In this document: one piece after another, positions 1 through 8,267 of the stretch
Position numbering within the stretch: the first letter of the stretch is position 1
Layout: every line of letters starts with the position of its first letter
Source: Emticicia sp.
GTDB lineage: Bacteria > Bacteroidota > Bacteroidia > Cytophagales > Spirosomataceae
Reading direction: 5' to 3'
Assembly: GCA_017495105.1 (NCBI GenBank)
Contig: JAFEIL010000083.1
Location: forward strand, 1 to 42,566
DNA length: 42,566 nucleotides
The notes under the pieces: generated by a model
Databases searched by the model: none
What the model was told of the DNA's origin: nothing
Seen by the model: only the letters and a program-made list of their open reading frames with translations
Position numbers and translations under genes: made by a program

Positions 1-60
1 CTTTATGACCATGTCGATACCTGAAATTTCATACGCAACACAATCCATATATATCATCAT
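1..60 (-). CDS. 5' end of an unknown small gene, cut by the window edge
   Basis: Twenty codons are open from an ATG at 58-60 to the window edge. The residues MDCVAYEI match residues 5-12 of the small ORF at 674-871, and the DNA upstream of both starts is also similar. This suggests two paralogous genes, or one gene and one remnant, with a shared leader. I do not recognise the family. It could be a dead fragment; only the sequence to the left of the window would tell. Confidence 0.3.
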   Translation of the reverse strand, partial: MMIYMDCVAYEISGIDMVIK

Positions 61-92
61 AGTTTTTAAGTTAAATTTTTATGGGTAAACTT
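19..92. repeat. Dispersed repeat, copy A
   Basis: About 75 bases match 830-906. The first 52 bases have only about four mismatches, then one small indel leads into a weaker match. The repeat covers the start codon and leader of the minus-strand gene fragment at 1-60, so it is a duplicated gene start rather than a purely intergenic element. Confidence 0.75.
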
Positions 93-228
93 TAGCCTAG
101 AAGTGACCCTGATGGAACGCCATCTTTTATAAAACATTTAGATAGATGCATAAATTTGCGGCACACTTCCGCCTAACGAGTGATTAACAAAAATAGTCCT
201 TCTCTCAGAGTAACAGCACTAAATTTCA

Positions 229-609
229 CTATTCTGTTACAGTAATTTCAAAACTTTGTTCATTAAAAGATTCGGAAGGCACAGATTGACGACCAAACTT
301 TAATACTAATGACGTTTTGCCATTGGCAACACCTTTTATTTTCCAAATATTAGTTCCCCAAATAGAAGTTGACTTTGTGTTTTCTACTATTTCACCTTCA
401 TCAATTGTAGCTATTTTTTCATTAGGTTTTGTAGATTTATACCAAATAATACCCGTTGAACCTGGCGATGATTCAATAGGTAATACAAAGGTATAATCAT
501 TACCTTTTTTGATAGTAACAAAGGTAGTGTTACTTGCTGGAGTAATAGAATCTTTTGTACAAGCCAATGCAGACACAAATAGAGCTATTAAAAAAATACT
601 TTTTTTCAT
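229..609 (-). CDS. Small lipoprotein, chagasin-like (I42 inhibitor fold) candidate
   Basis: I place the start at the ATG at 607-609, because it gives a clean lipoprotein signal (MKKSIFLIALFVSALAC, lipobox SALAC with the lipidated Cys at residue 17). An in-frame ATG at 645 would only add 12 residues before it. The mature part of about 110 residues has the pattern of chagasin-type cysteine-protease inhibitors: an SSPGSTGIIW loop where the family has NPTTGY-W, a G-x2-IWKIKG strand, an ANGKTSLVLKFGR segment where the family has A-G-x-L-x-Y-RP, and a closing FEITV strand. The match is by eye and the RPW motif is imperfect. If correct, it is an envelope-anchored protease inhibitor. Nothing beside it suggests a partner. 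Confidence 0.6.
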   Translation of the reverse strand: MKKSIFLIALFVSALACTKDSITPASNTTFVTIKKGNDYTFVLPIESSPGSTGIIWYKSTKPNEKIATIDEGEIVENTKSTSIWGTNIWKIKGVANGKTSLVLKFGRQSVPSESFNEQSFEITVTE

Positions 610-673
610 TTTTTTAATTAAATTGTTAAATAGATTAAATTGCAATACTAATATGCGATTGACCCATTAACGT

Positions 674-871
674 TTAAAATGGTTGGAATAATGTAAGAAT
701 AAATTTATTCTCTAGATAGGTGGGATGCCCCATAAGTTCGACTGGTTTTAAAATCAGTCTTTTAGATTTGCAAAAAAACAAATGATGGACAAAAGCAAGA
801 ATTTGTAACTTTGTTTTTTCAAAGCCAACACCTAAAATTTCATACGCAACACAATCCATATCTATCGCCAT
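674..871 (-). CDS. Unknown 65-residue ORF, perhaps a remnant
   Basis: A 65-codon ORF starts at 869-871 inside repeat copy B. Its first residues match the gene fragment at 1-60. After about residue 20 the composition changes and it has no recognisable motif, signal peptide or clear membrane helix. It may be a true member of a small two-copy family, or the 5' end of a longer gene whose 3' part has decayed. I do not recognise it. Confidence 0.3.
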   Translation of the reverse strand: MAIDMDCVAYEILGVGFEKTKLQILAFVHHLFFCKSKRLILKPVELMGHPTYLENKFILTLFQPF

Positions 872-906
872 AGTTTTTAGTTAAGGTTTGTTTTTATAAG
901 TAAACC
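830..906. repeat. Dispersed repeat, copy B
   Basis: Second copy of the repeat at 19-92, in the same orientation, covering the start and leader of the ORF at 674-871. The two copies flank the lipoprotein gene. This could reflect a tandem duplication with later decay, or insertion of the lipoprotein gene between paralogs. Confidence 0.75.
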
Positions 907-1369
907 TTGACGTGCAGAAAAATCTGATGAAGCGAAAAAGGTCAAAAAAGATGTAAAAATCTTAATTCAATCAAAAACCTCAACAATCATCAAAACTACA
1001 CATCAATTGTTAGGGATTTTGCTGGAAAAACCTTTGAAATCAAGCCAATGATTTGTAATATTGCAATACAGTATGATTGTAATACAAAAAAATATAGCCC
1101 AAAGCAGCCTTTGGCTCGTCGGAAATTGTAGTGAAAATCCTACAGGTTTATATCGCCATTTCTGTCAGCCCCACAGAATTTCAGTTTTCTTCTTTCAATT
1201 GCTTGCTTTCATGGCAAATTTTGGTTTTTACTAATTTTTTATAGATTTTGGCCATTTACCGAAAGCTACGAACGATTTTCTCGCCTAGCGTTCGGAAATA
1301 ACATAATTTTTAGAAAAATTCAAAACTTTCAAATAAAAGCTATCAAAGCTAAATTCTAATCGCAAAAAA
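872..1369. other. 498-base intergenic region before arginine deiminase
   Basis: I see no supportable gene. It holds a near-perfect direct repeat, ATTGCAATACA at 1060-1070 and ATTGTAATACA at 1076-1086, spaced 16 bases start to start. A short imperfect hairpin (AGCCCAAAG, then CTTTGGCT) follows at 1096-1116. The two repeats could be an operator for the deiminase gene, but that is speculation. I found no good TAnnTTTG box close to the start at 1370. Confidence 0.5.
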
Positions 1370-2803
1370 ATGAGCAATAATATATTTGTATCGTCAGAAG
1401 TAGGCACTTTGCTTCGCCTTATTATTCATAGTCCTGATAGTGGTTTGGGTAAAGTTGTACCATCAAAAGCCCAAGATTGGCTATTTGAAGACATTGTACA
1501 TCTCGAAACTATGCGTAGAGATGAGTATGATTTTTACGTAAAAATTCTTCTGTATTTTCTTGATAACGAGAAAATTAAAGGAAAACTGAGCGAAATTGAT
1601 GCTGATAAGTCAAGAGATTTTTATAAGCCTTGCAACAAAAAATATTTTAATTCGGATAAGGTAATTGAGTTTGAGAAACTACTCTCGGATATTTTGAAAA
1701 TATCCGAAGTCCGTATACAACTCATTGCGGCAGTTTGTGCGGTAGAAGAATGTTCCTACAAATTTCAAAACGAAATGGCTAAAATGCAAAATATCGACTT
1801 GGCAAGAGTACTAATAACTGGTATTTTACCGAATGATAAAATGCTCTTTCCACCAATTCCAAATCTGATTTTCACACGTGATATTGGAATTGTTGTGAAC
1901 GACCATTTACTGCTCAATAAGCCTGCTAAGTACGCCCGAACGAGAGAGTCGCTTTTGGCAAAATATATATTCTTTAATCATCCGATGTTTGAAGATTTAC
2001 AAGAAAAAATCATTGAAATCACAGAGGATGAGAATCATTTTTTACTTCCCGAAGAAGAGCAAGAAGGTCGTTTAAATACGCTCGAAGGTGGCGATGTAAT
2101 GATGGTTGCACCCAATCATTTATTAATCGGTGTGAGCGAACGAACTACGGTTGAAGCTGCCAAACAAGCCATTGATTTATTGTTTGAGAAAAACGTTGTG
2201 CAGAAAGTTACAATTGTGAAAATACCACAAAAACGTGATTACATGCACATTGACACCATTTTTACACAAATAAAACGTAATGTTTGGGTACTATTAGGCT
2301 CGCTAGGAAGAATTCAAGAAGAAGCAGAAAAACATTCTATTTGGCAAGAACTCGGTCAACAGCCAAGCTATGAAGCACTGACTATCAAGCAATTTATAAA
2401 TAAAGACGATGGCGTAAAGGTAAAAGATTTTGCAAATCTCGAAGATTTACTTTCGTCGATTACAAAAGACGATTTGAATTGTTATGAACCCATAAAGTTT
2501 ATATATTCGGGCAATAACGAATTTCCGTACGGGGCAAGAGAACAATGGACAGATTCGTGCAACTTATTAGTTGTAAAAGAAGGAATTGCTATCGGTTATG
2601 ACCGCAACGATAAAACCGCCGAAGCCTTCAGAGATGCAGGTTTTAAGACCATTAGAGCAATAGAATTACTCGAAAAATTTGAGAGAGACGAACTCTCTCC
2701 CGAAACTTTGACCGACACAATCATTATGTTACCCTCGGCCGAACTTTCAAGAGCAAGAGGCGGGTCGCATTGTATGAGTATGCCGATACTACGAGAATCT
2801 TGA
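1370..2803 (+). CDS. Arginine deiminase family protein
   Basis: The protein belongs to the guanidine-modifying superfamily and probably hydrolyses L-arginine to citrulline and ammonia in the cytoplasm. The expected elements are present in order: FTRD at 168-171, LEGGD at 238-242, HID with the catalytic His at 293, and GGSHC near the end with the nucleophilic Cys at 468. At 477 residues it is longer than classical ArcA (about 410), with extra sequence around residues 60-130 and 320-380, as I would expect of the Bacteroidota form. The next gene, at 2945, is a related hydrolase, so the two probably act in one arginine/citrulline route. No carbamoyltransferase or carbamate kinase is nearby. The exact substrate is inferred from the family. 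Confidence 0.85.
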   Translation: MSNNIFVSSEVGTLLRLIIHSPDSGLGKVVPSKAQDWLFEDIVHLETMRRDEYDFYVKILLYFLDNEKIKGKLSEIDADKSRDFYKPCNKKYFNSDKVIEFEKLLSDILKISEVRIQLIAAVCAVEECSYKFQNEMAKMQNIDLARVLITGILPNDKMLFPPIPNLIFTRDIGIVVNDHLLLNKPAKYARTRESLLAKYIFFNHPMFEDLQEKIIEITEDENHFLLPEEEQEGRLNTLEGGDVMMVAPNHLLIGVSERTTVEAAKQAIDLLFEKNVVQKVTIVKIPQKRDYMHIDTIFTQIKRNVWVLLGSLGRIQEEAEKHSIWQELGQQPSYEALTIKQFINKDDGVKVKDFANLEDLLSSITKDDLNCYEPIKFIYSGNNEFPYGAREQWTDSCNLLVVKEGIAIGYDRNDKTAEAFRDAGFKTIRAIELLEKFERDELSPETLTDTIIMLPSAELSRARGGSHCMSMPILRES

Positions 2804-2868
2804 ATTAGTAAATATTGGAATATTTGCAAATAGAGAATTTTATCTTTTCTTGTAACAACCTATTTAGG

Positions 2869-2944
2869 ATTTACTAATTTCATCATTCTCTCCTTCATTC
2901 ATTCAATCATTCATTCAACCATTCACTCATTCAACAATAAAAAT
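2869..2944 (+). promoter_or_regulatory. G-free TTCA-rich leader of the CtlX gene
   Basis: From 2869 to the start codon there is no G on the plus strand. From about 2893 the sequence is a near-tandem run of CATTCATTCA and CATTCAAC type units. Such a leader should be unstructured in RNA and lacks a Shine-Dalgarno site. Shorter leaders of similar flavour precede deoC (about 9037-9080, minus) and the 2Fe-2S subunit gene (about 40728-40757, minus). Confidence 0.5.
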
Positions 2945-3874
2945 ATGCAAGCACAAACAACTTCCAATATACTCATGATTCGGCCAGTAAATTTTGCTTT
3001 TAATGAGCAAACTGCCGAAAGTAATGCTTTTCAAGATGTAAAAGCCAAATCTCTGACCAACAATACCACGCAAGAGGAAGCTCTCCGAGAATTTGATGCG
3101 ATGGTTAGCCAATTGCGTGCAGCTGGTGTAAATGTGATGGTCTATGACGATACCCTTGAGCCACATACGCCCGATAGTATTTTTCCCAATAACTGGATTT
3201 CGTTTCATCATTCGGGTAAAGTTTGTGTCTACCCAATGCAGGCAAAAAACCGTCGTTTAGAGCGTAGAAATGACATTATTGAAGATTTACGCACAAAATT
3301 TCATGTAGAAGTTGTACTTGATTTTACACATTTCGAGAAAGAAAATAAGTTTCTCGAAGGCACAGGAAGCATGGTGCTCGACCGAATGCAACGCACTTCT
3401 TATGCCTGTATTTCGCCTCGAACTAATGCCGAAGTTTTGGATGCTTGGGCAAAAGAGATGAACTATAAATTAGTAAAATTCACTTCTGTTGACGGACAAA
3501 ACAAAGATGTATATCACACAAACGTAATAATGTGCATTGGCGATGATTTTGCTGTAATCTGTCTTGAATCTATTCCTGATTTGGACGAACGATTGATGGT
3601 TAAAGATTCTTTGACGAAAAGCGGTAAAAATGTGATAGAAATTTCACTCGAACAAATGAATCAGTTTGCTGGAAATATGCTGTTGGTCAAGAGTTTAAAA
3701 GAAAATAACTTATTGGTTATGTCAACCTCAGCTTATAATTCACTCAATCGTTCTCAATTACTTGAACTTGAAGAATATGCTGTAATTCAGCACTTTAACC
3801 TATCAATGATTGAGACTTGTGGTGGTGGATCAGCTCGCTGCATGATGGCTGAAGTTCATTTGCCTAAGAAATAA
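2945..3874 (+). CDS. ctlX: CtlX-type citrulline/arginine-modifying hydrolase
   Basis: A 309-residue member of the amidinotransferase/deiminase superfamily. It resembles the group named citrulline utilization hydrolase CtlX. Visible active-site parts are PDSIFPNNW (about 78-86), EGTGSMVLDR (about 138-147), YHTNV with the catalytic His at 191, and GGGSARC with the nucleophilic Cys at 299. It follows the deiminase gene by 141 bases on the same strand, so it may act on the citrulline made there. Whether it hydrolyses citrulline or acts as an arginine dihydrolase-like enzyme cannot be read from the sequence. The start is the only ATG near the first conserved strand (ILMIRP). Confidence 0.8.
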   Translation: MQAQTTSNILMIRPVNFAFNEQTAESNAFQDVKAKSLTNNTTQEEALREFDAMVSQLRAAGVNVMVYDDTLEPHTPDSIFPNNWISFHHSGKVCVYPMQAKNRRLERRNDIIEDLRTKFHVEVVLDFTHFEKENKFLEGTGSMVLDRMQRTSYACISPRTNAEVLDAWAKEMNYKLVKFTSVDGQNKDVYHTNVIMCIGDDFAVICLESIPDLDERLMVKDSLTKSGKNVIEISLEQMNQFAGNMLLVKSLKENNLLVMSTSAYNSLNRSQLLELEEYAVIQHFNLSMIETCGGGSARCMMAEVHLPKK

Positions 3875-3916
3875 GGACTTTTATTTATAAATAGGTAAAT
3901 AAAGTATATTTATTTA

Positions 3917-3924
3917 TATATTTG
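3917..3924 (+). promoter_or_regulatory. Candidate -7 box (TATATTTG) for the SatD gene
   Basis: TATATTTG fits the Bacteroidota -7 consensus TAnnTTTG and lies 36 bases before the ATG at 3961. No convincing TTTG -33 box sits 19-21 bases upstream, and the region is very AT-rich, so support is moderate. Confidence 0.4.
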
Positions 3925-3960
3925 TGAATATTTTTGTTTTATTTAATATTTTATAGATAA

Positions 3961-4551
3961 ATGCGAGTACAAGTAATTACAGGAGATATTGTAAAATCAT
4001 CAAATCTTGATGCAGAAAGTCGCCTAAAACTACGTGAAGCATTTGATTTTTTATCAAGCATTTCCGAAGGAAAATATGACTATTTCATACGTGGAGATAG
4101 TTTTCAGGTATTGTTAAATGAAGATGCTTTGCATGAAGCATTAATTATAAAAACGTATCTACAAATAAAATTATCGCTAAAAGTCAAAATATCAATAGGC
4201 TTGGGTGAGGTAACATTTTTAAGTGAAAAAATTTCTGATTCTGATGGAGAAGCATTCTGGCTATCAGGCAGAAATTTGGACGAAATGAAAAATAAAAATG
4301 AGATTTTGAGAATTTCCACAAACGATAAACAAAAAAACAAAGAATGGGAGATTTACTGCTCAATGATAGATTATCTGTTTGAAAAACAAACTGCCAATCA
4401 ATCTGAAGTTATTTTTTGGCTTTTACAGGGAAAAAATCAACAAGAAATTGCTTCAATAATCAAAATTGGGCAACCTTCGGTAAGTACAAGAATCAAATCA
4501 TCGGCTTGGCAGATCATCGAAAAAATATTAAATCGTTTCCAAAATGTCTAA
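3961..4551 (+). CDS. SatD family protein with C-terminal helix-turn-helix
   Basis: The 196-residue protein matches the SatD family in its opening (VITGDIVKSS, 5-14), RGDSF at 44-48, SIGLGE at 78-83, and the EAFWLSGRNLDEM segment around 97-109. Residues about 155-182 (QQEIASIIKIGQPSVSTRI) look like a helix-turn-helix, so a DNA-binding or regulatory role is plausible; the biochemical function is not known to me. The family name comes from the streptococcal sat region. The gene overlaps the start of the DUF3307-like pseudogene by 8 bases, a pairing I recall from other Bacteroidota. With the partner broken, its own role may be relaxed. Confidence 0.75.
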   Translation: MRVQVITGDIVKSSNLDAESRLKLREAFDFLSSISEGKYDYFIRGDSFQVLLNEDALHEALIIKTYLQIKLSLKVKISIGLGEVTFLSEKISDSDGEAFWLSGRNLDEMKNKNEILRISTNDKQKNKEWEIYCSMIDYLFEKQTANQSEVIFWLLQGKNQQEIASIIKIGQPSVSTRIKSSAWQIIEKILNRFQNV

Positions 4552-5258
4552 TCTTTTTACGGCTACACAAGCATTGGTTTTATTAAAACTTATATTTGCA
4601 CATATTCTTATTGACTATTTTTTGCAACCATCAAGTTGGGTAAAAGACAAAGAAGAAAATTAAATCAAAAAAATTAATATTCCACATCATACTTACATTC
4701 TTGATTGCTTGAATTTTTTCAAGAAACTTATTAGTAGCCATTTTCATCGGCATTACACATTATGGCATTGATATATGGAAAATTTATAATAAAGATAAAA
4801 GTGTCAAATCATTTATTTTCGACCAAGTATTTCATTTTATTATTCTAATTATCAGCTGGTTATATATTATCAACGGCATTAACCAATTCACGAATTTATT
4901 TATTTCAATATTTGCAGATTTCAAAACATGGCTGGTATTTGTATCTTATGTTTTTTGTACTATTCCATTAGGAATACTCATTGGACTTGCCACCAAACGT
5001 TGGAGAGAAGAAGTAAATACAAGTAAAGAAGAAAGCCTAAATGATGCTGGAAAATGGATTGGTATTTTTGAAAGAATATTGATTCTAACATTCATCATTA
5101 ATAACCAATATGAACCAATTGGTTTTTTGATTGCAGCAAAAGCCTTACTTCGATTTAAAGAATCTGACCTCAAACGAACCGAATATGTACTAATTGGTAC
5201 ACTCATTAGTTTTACCCTTACTATTTCGATTGGTATTTTAGTAAAAATGGTAATCTAA
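4544..5258 (+). pseudogene. Broken DUF3307 membrane protein gene
   Basis: Starting at the ATG at 4544, the frame gives 39 codons including the DUF3307-like segment HILIDYFLQPSSWVKDK, then stops at 4661-4663. The homologous frame resumes one base over, at about 4659, reads IKSKKLIFHIILTFLIA, and meets an in-frame TGA at 4710-4712. It then stays open to the natural stop at 5256-5258, covering THYGIDIWKIYN and several hydrophobic helices. The frame before and after the TGA is identical, so there are two separate lesions: a frameshift, probably one extra A in the A4 run at 4656-4659, and a nonsense change. The intact protein would have had about 237 residues. Good conservation elsewhere points to recent decay or sequence error. 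Confidence 0.8.
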
Positions 5259-5312
5259 AAACTTATTCCAAATTTCCTTCGTATATTCGTCTATAAGCAA
5301 ATCCTTCGACAA

Positions 5313-6722
5313 ATGCAGCACGTAGTAATAATCGGAAATGGTATAAGCGGAATTACAGCAGCTCGACACATCAGAAAACAATCTGATTGCAAAATCACTG
5401 TCATTTCGGGCGAAACTGACCATTTTTTCTCTCGTACAGCTCTAATGTACGTCTATATGGGCCAAATGAAATTTGAACATACAAAACCTTACGAAGATTG
5501 GTTTTGGGAGAAAAATCGCATCGAATTGAAGCGTGCGTGGGTCAAAACAATTGATTTTGAAGAGAAAAAACTTTATTTCCGGCTGCCAAATAACATTGAC
5601 AAAGAAGCTAAAATCGGTGGCTCAATCAGCTACGACAAATTGATTTTAGCACTTGGTTCAACACCCAATAAATTTGGCTGGAAAGGGCAAAATCTAGCAG
5701 GCGTACAAGGGCTTTATAGCTATCAAGATTTAAAATCTTTGGAAGAAACAACACCAAGAATCAAAAAAGCAGTTATTGTTGGTGGCGGTCTGATTGGCGT
5801 AGAATTAGCCGAAATGCTACATTCGAGAGGTATTGAAGTGACTTTTTTGGTGCGTGAAAATAGCTTTTGGAATACCGTAATACCGCCCGAAGAATCAACT
5901 TTGATTTCGAGACATATTAAAGAAAATCATATAAATATCAAGTTTTCGAGCGAATTAGATGAAATAATTGGCGATGAGAATGGGCAGGTAAAAGCGATAA
6001 AAACTAAAAATGGAGATGAAATCGAATGTCAATTTGTGGGCTTAACAGTTGGTGTGAATCCTAATATTAGTTTACTAAAAGTACCACAGGGCAACATGAT
6101 TGGGCGAGAAAAACCTGCTTTTGTGTTAGGCGTTGGTGGAATAAAACTCAATCTTGGTATTTTGGTGAATGAATATCTCGAAACGAATATTCCTGATGTT
6201 TATGCAATTGGCGATTGCGTAGAGCATGAAAATCCACAAAAAGGTCGCAAAAAACTTGAACAGATTTGGTACACTGGCCGTATTATGGGTGAAACAATTG
6301 CTCGTACAATTACAGGAAAACGAACTAAATACCAACCTGGAGTTTTCTTCAATTCTGCCAAATTCTTTGATATTGAGTACCAAACTTTTGGTCAGGTTCC
6401 TGCCGAACTTCCAGAGGATACGAAAACTTTTTATTGGGAACATTCTTCGGGTAGAATCTGCGTAAGAATAAATTATACTGCTGAAAACCAAGCCGTTACG
6501 GGCATGAACACATTCGGAATTAGGATGCGGCATGAGGTTTGGGACGAATGGATTTCGTCTGCAAAAAGGATTGAATATGTTTTAGAAAACCTTTCTAAAG
6601 CCAATTTCGACCCCGAATTCTTTAAACAACACGAAGCAGAAATATTAAAAAAATACAATACAGAAACTGGTAGCAGTTTAACATTAAAATCAAAAAAAGG
6701 GATTTTCTCAAAAATATTCTAA
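5313..6722 (+). CDS. FAD/NAD(P)H-dependent oxidoreductase of the NirB/rubredoxin-reductase type
   Basis: The 469-residue protein has an FAD-binding GNGISG (8-13), an NAD(P)H-binding VGGGLIG (156-162) and the second FAD motif YAIGDC (298-302), in the order of pyridine-nucleotide-disulfide oxidoreductase fold enzymes. It lacks the redox-active CxxxxC or CxxC of disulfide reductases, so it should pass electrons to a partner, as NirB or rubredoxin reductase do. The partner is probably the next gene, a membrane polyferredoxin four bases downstream. The residues after about 350 form a C-terminal domain of about 120 residues rich in aromatic residues. The gene starts 54 bases after the broken DUF3307 gene. 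The electron acceptor is unknown. Confidence 0.8.
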   Translation: MQHVVIIGNGISGITAARHIRKQSDCKITVISGETDHFFSRTALMYVYMGQMKFEHTKPYEDWFWEKNRIELKRAWVKTIDFEEKKLYFRLPNNIDKEAKIGGSISYDKLILALGSTPNKFGWKGQNLAGVQGLYSYQDLKSLEETTPRIKKAVIVGGGLIGVELAEMLHSRGIEVTFLVRENSFWNTVIPPEESTLISRHIKENHINIKFSSELDEIIGDENGQVKAIKTKNGDEIECQFVGLTVGVNPNISLLKVPQGNMIGREKPAFVLGVGGIKLNLGILVNEYLETNIPDVYAIGDCVEHENPQKGRKKLEQIWYTGRIMGETIARTITGKRTKYQPGVFFNSAKFFDIEYQTFGQVPAELPEDTKTFYWEHSSGRICVRINYTAENQAVTGMNTFGIRMRHEVWDEWISSAKRIEYVLENLSKANFDPEFFKQHEAEILKKYNTETGSSLTLKSKKGIFSKIF

Positions 6723-6726
6723 AACC

Positions 6727-8262
6727 ATGTTACAAAAACTCGGACTTATTATTTTCATTGCTGCATTTGGGCTTTTTATTGGCACATTGGGCATGAATAA
6801 TTATACTTTAACTGATGAAATTTTAGAGAAAAATTTCAAAGAAGAAGCCCTATTCGATGCAAAAATAGAATTGGCCTCAATGGTTGACCAAAGTTATTCA
6901 AACTCTTATACTTTCACCAATGAATTATCAGAGGGCATCAAGCAGCTAAATAAAGTCTATAATGCCCAACAAGCATGGGATAAAAAGATTTATGAAGATA
7001 CTATTTTATCAATTGTAAAATCTTCTGCAAATGGGTATTTAGTTGATAACAAAGGCTTTATGTTTTTTTTAACTTTTGGAATGGCTATTTTTGGAGCATT
7101 ACTTTTTATTCTTCCCGAAGCACAAAAACCAGCAGGCATCAAAAACAACGGAATTTATTTTAATCCTGCCATGACTCGAAAATGGTTGGGAATTTGCATT
7201 GGTACTTTTTTTATATCATTTTATATCGCACTTTATTTTAAGCCACAATACATTGCCAATTGGACAATGCTTATTGACCCAGTAAGTAAACTCATCAACG
7301 GCGGAGAAGCGAGCCGCTGGTTTATGTACGGTTTTCTTTATACGATTTCTGTTTTGGTAATGGGAATAAGGTATATTATTAAATATCGTCATTCTAAATA
7401 TCAGATTATAAGAACTTTATCTATTATGTTTTTTCAGACTTGCATTGCTTTCATTTTACCAGAAATCATGTCGAATCTGAATTTACCTTCGGCAGATTTA
7501 AAAAATATGTGGCCACTAGATTATTCATTTTTCTTTAATTACAGGCTTGATAAATTGCTTACAAGTGGAGCTTTTGGCATATTTTTATTAGTGTGGGGAA
7601 TTGCACTTTTTGTAGTTGGTGTACCTGTGATGGTCTACTTTTTCGGCAAACGCTGGTATTGTTCGTGGGTTTGTGGTTGTGGTGGCTTGGCCGAAACTTT
7701 GGGCGACCCTTTCAGACAACTATCGGACAAATCATTAAAGGCTTGGAAGATTGAGCGTTACCTCATTCATGGAGTTTTAGCATTCGCAATTATCATGACA
7801 ATCGGTGTGCTTTATACTTACTTTACAGGTAGTTATACGTTACTCGGTTTTATCCCAACCGAAAGCCTAAAATCAAGCTATGGTTTCTTGATTGGGTCAA
7901 TTTTTTCGGGCGTTGTAGGTACAGGTTTTTATCCTTTAATGGGAAATAGGGTTTGGTGTAGGTTCGGATGTCCGTTGGCGGCATATCTTGGAATAATACA
8001 AAGATTTAAATCAAAGTTTAGAATCACTACCAATGGCGGACAGTGTATTTCATGTGGCAACTGCTCAACGCATTGTGAAATGGGGATTGATGTACGAGCG
8101 TATGCTCAGAAAGGGCAAGATATTGTGCGTTCGTCGTGCGTAGGCTGTGGGGTTTGTTCAGCAGTTTGTCCGCGTGGAGTTTTGAATCTTGAAAATGCTG
8201 AAACTGATAGCCGAATAATGATTGCACCTGATGTTTTATTGGGAAATTTGATGGAGAAATGA
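6727..8262 (+). CDS. Membrane polyferredoxin, NosR/CcoG-like
   Basis: A 511-residue membrane protein with a helix at the N terminus (4-22), a loop of about 80 residues probably outside, then at least five more helices (about 112-131, 156-174, 198-216, 289-310 and 345-366). The middle has YCSWVCGCGG and WCRFGCP, the cysteine motifs of the NosR/NirI/CcoG group. Two classical 4Fe-4S motifs follow: C440-C443-C446-C450 and C471-C474-C477-C481. It would carry electrons through or along the inner membrane. It is separated by four bases from the FAD oxidoreductase gene, so the two should form one complex. No nosZ, nir or cytochrome oxidase genes are near, so the end acceptor is open. Confidence 0.8.
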   Translation: MLQKLGLIIFIAAFGLFIGTLGMNNYTLTDEILEKNFKEEALFDAKIELASMVDQSYSNSYTFTNELSEGIKQLNKVYNAQQAWDKKIYEDTILSIVKSSANGYLVDNKGFMFFLTFGMAIFGALLFILPEAQKPAGIKNNGIYFNPAMTRKWLGICIGTFFISFYIALYFKPQYIANWTMLIDPVSKLINGGEASRWFMYGFLYTISVLVMGIRYIIKYRHSKYQIIRTLSIMFFQTCIAFILPEIMSNLNLPSADLKNMWPLDYSFFFNYRLDKLLTSGAFGIFLLVWGIALFVVGVPVMVYFFGKRWYCSWVCGCGGLAETLGDPFRQLSDKSLKAWKIERYLIHGVLAFAIIMTIGVLYTYFTGSYTLLGFIPTESLKSSYGFLIGSIFSGVVGTGFYPLMGNRVWCRFGCPLAAYLGIIQRFKSKFRITTNGGQCISCGNCSTHCEMGIDVRAYAQKGQDIVRSSCVGCGVCSAVCPRGVLNLENAETDSRIMIAPDVLLGNLMEK

Positions 8263-8267
8263 TTTTT

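Noticed and set aside
210-240. Inverted repeat GTAACAG/CTGTTAC over the lipoprotein stop codon
   Set aside because: Seven base pairs with a 17-base loop and no T-run directly after it on the minus strand; not enough for a terminator call.
6126-6533. 135-codon minus-strand ORF
   Set aside because: Antisense to the FAD oxidoreductase gene, with no protein-like features.
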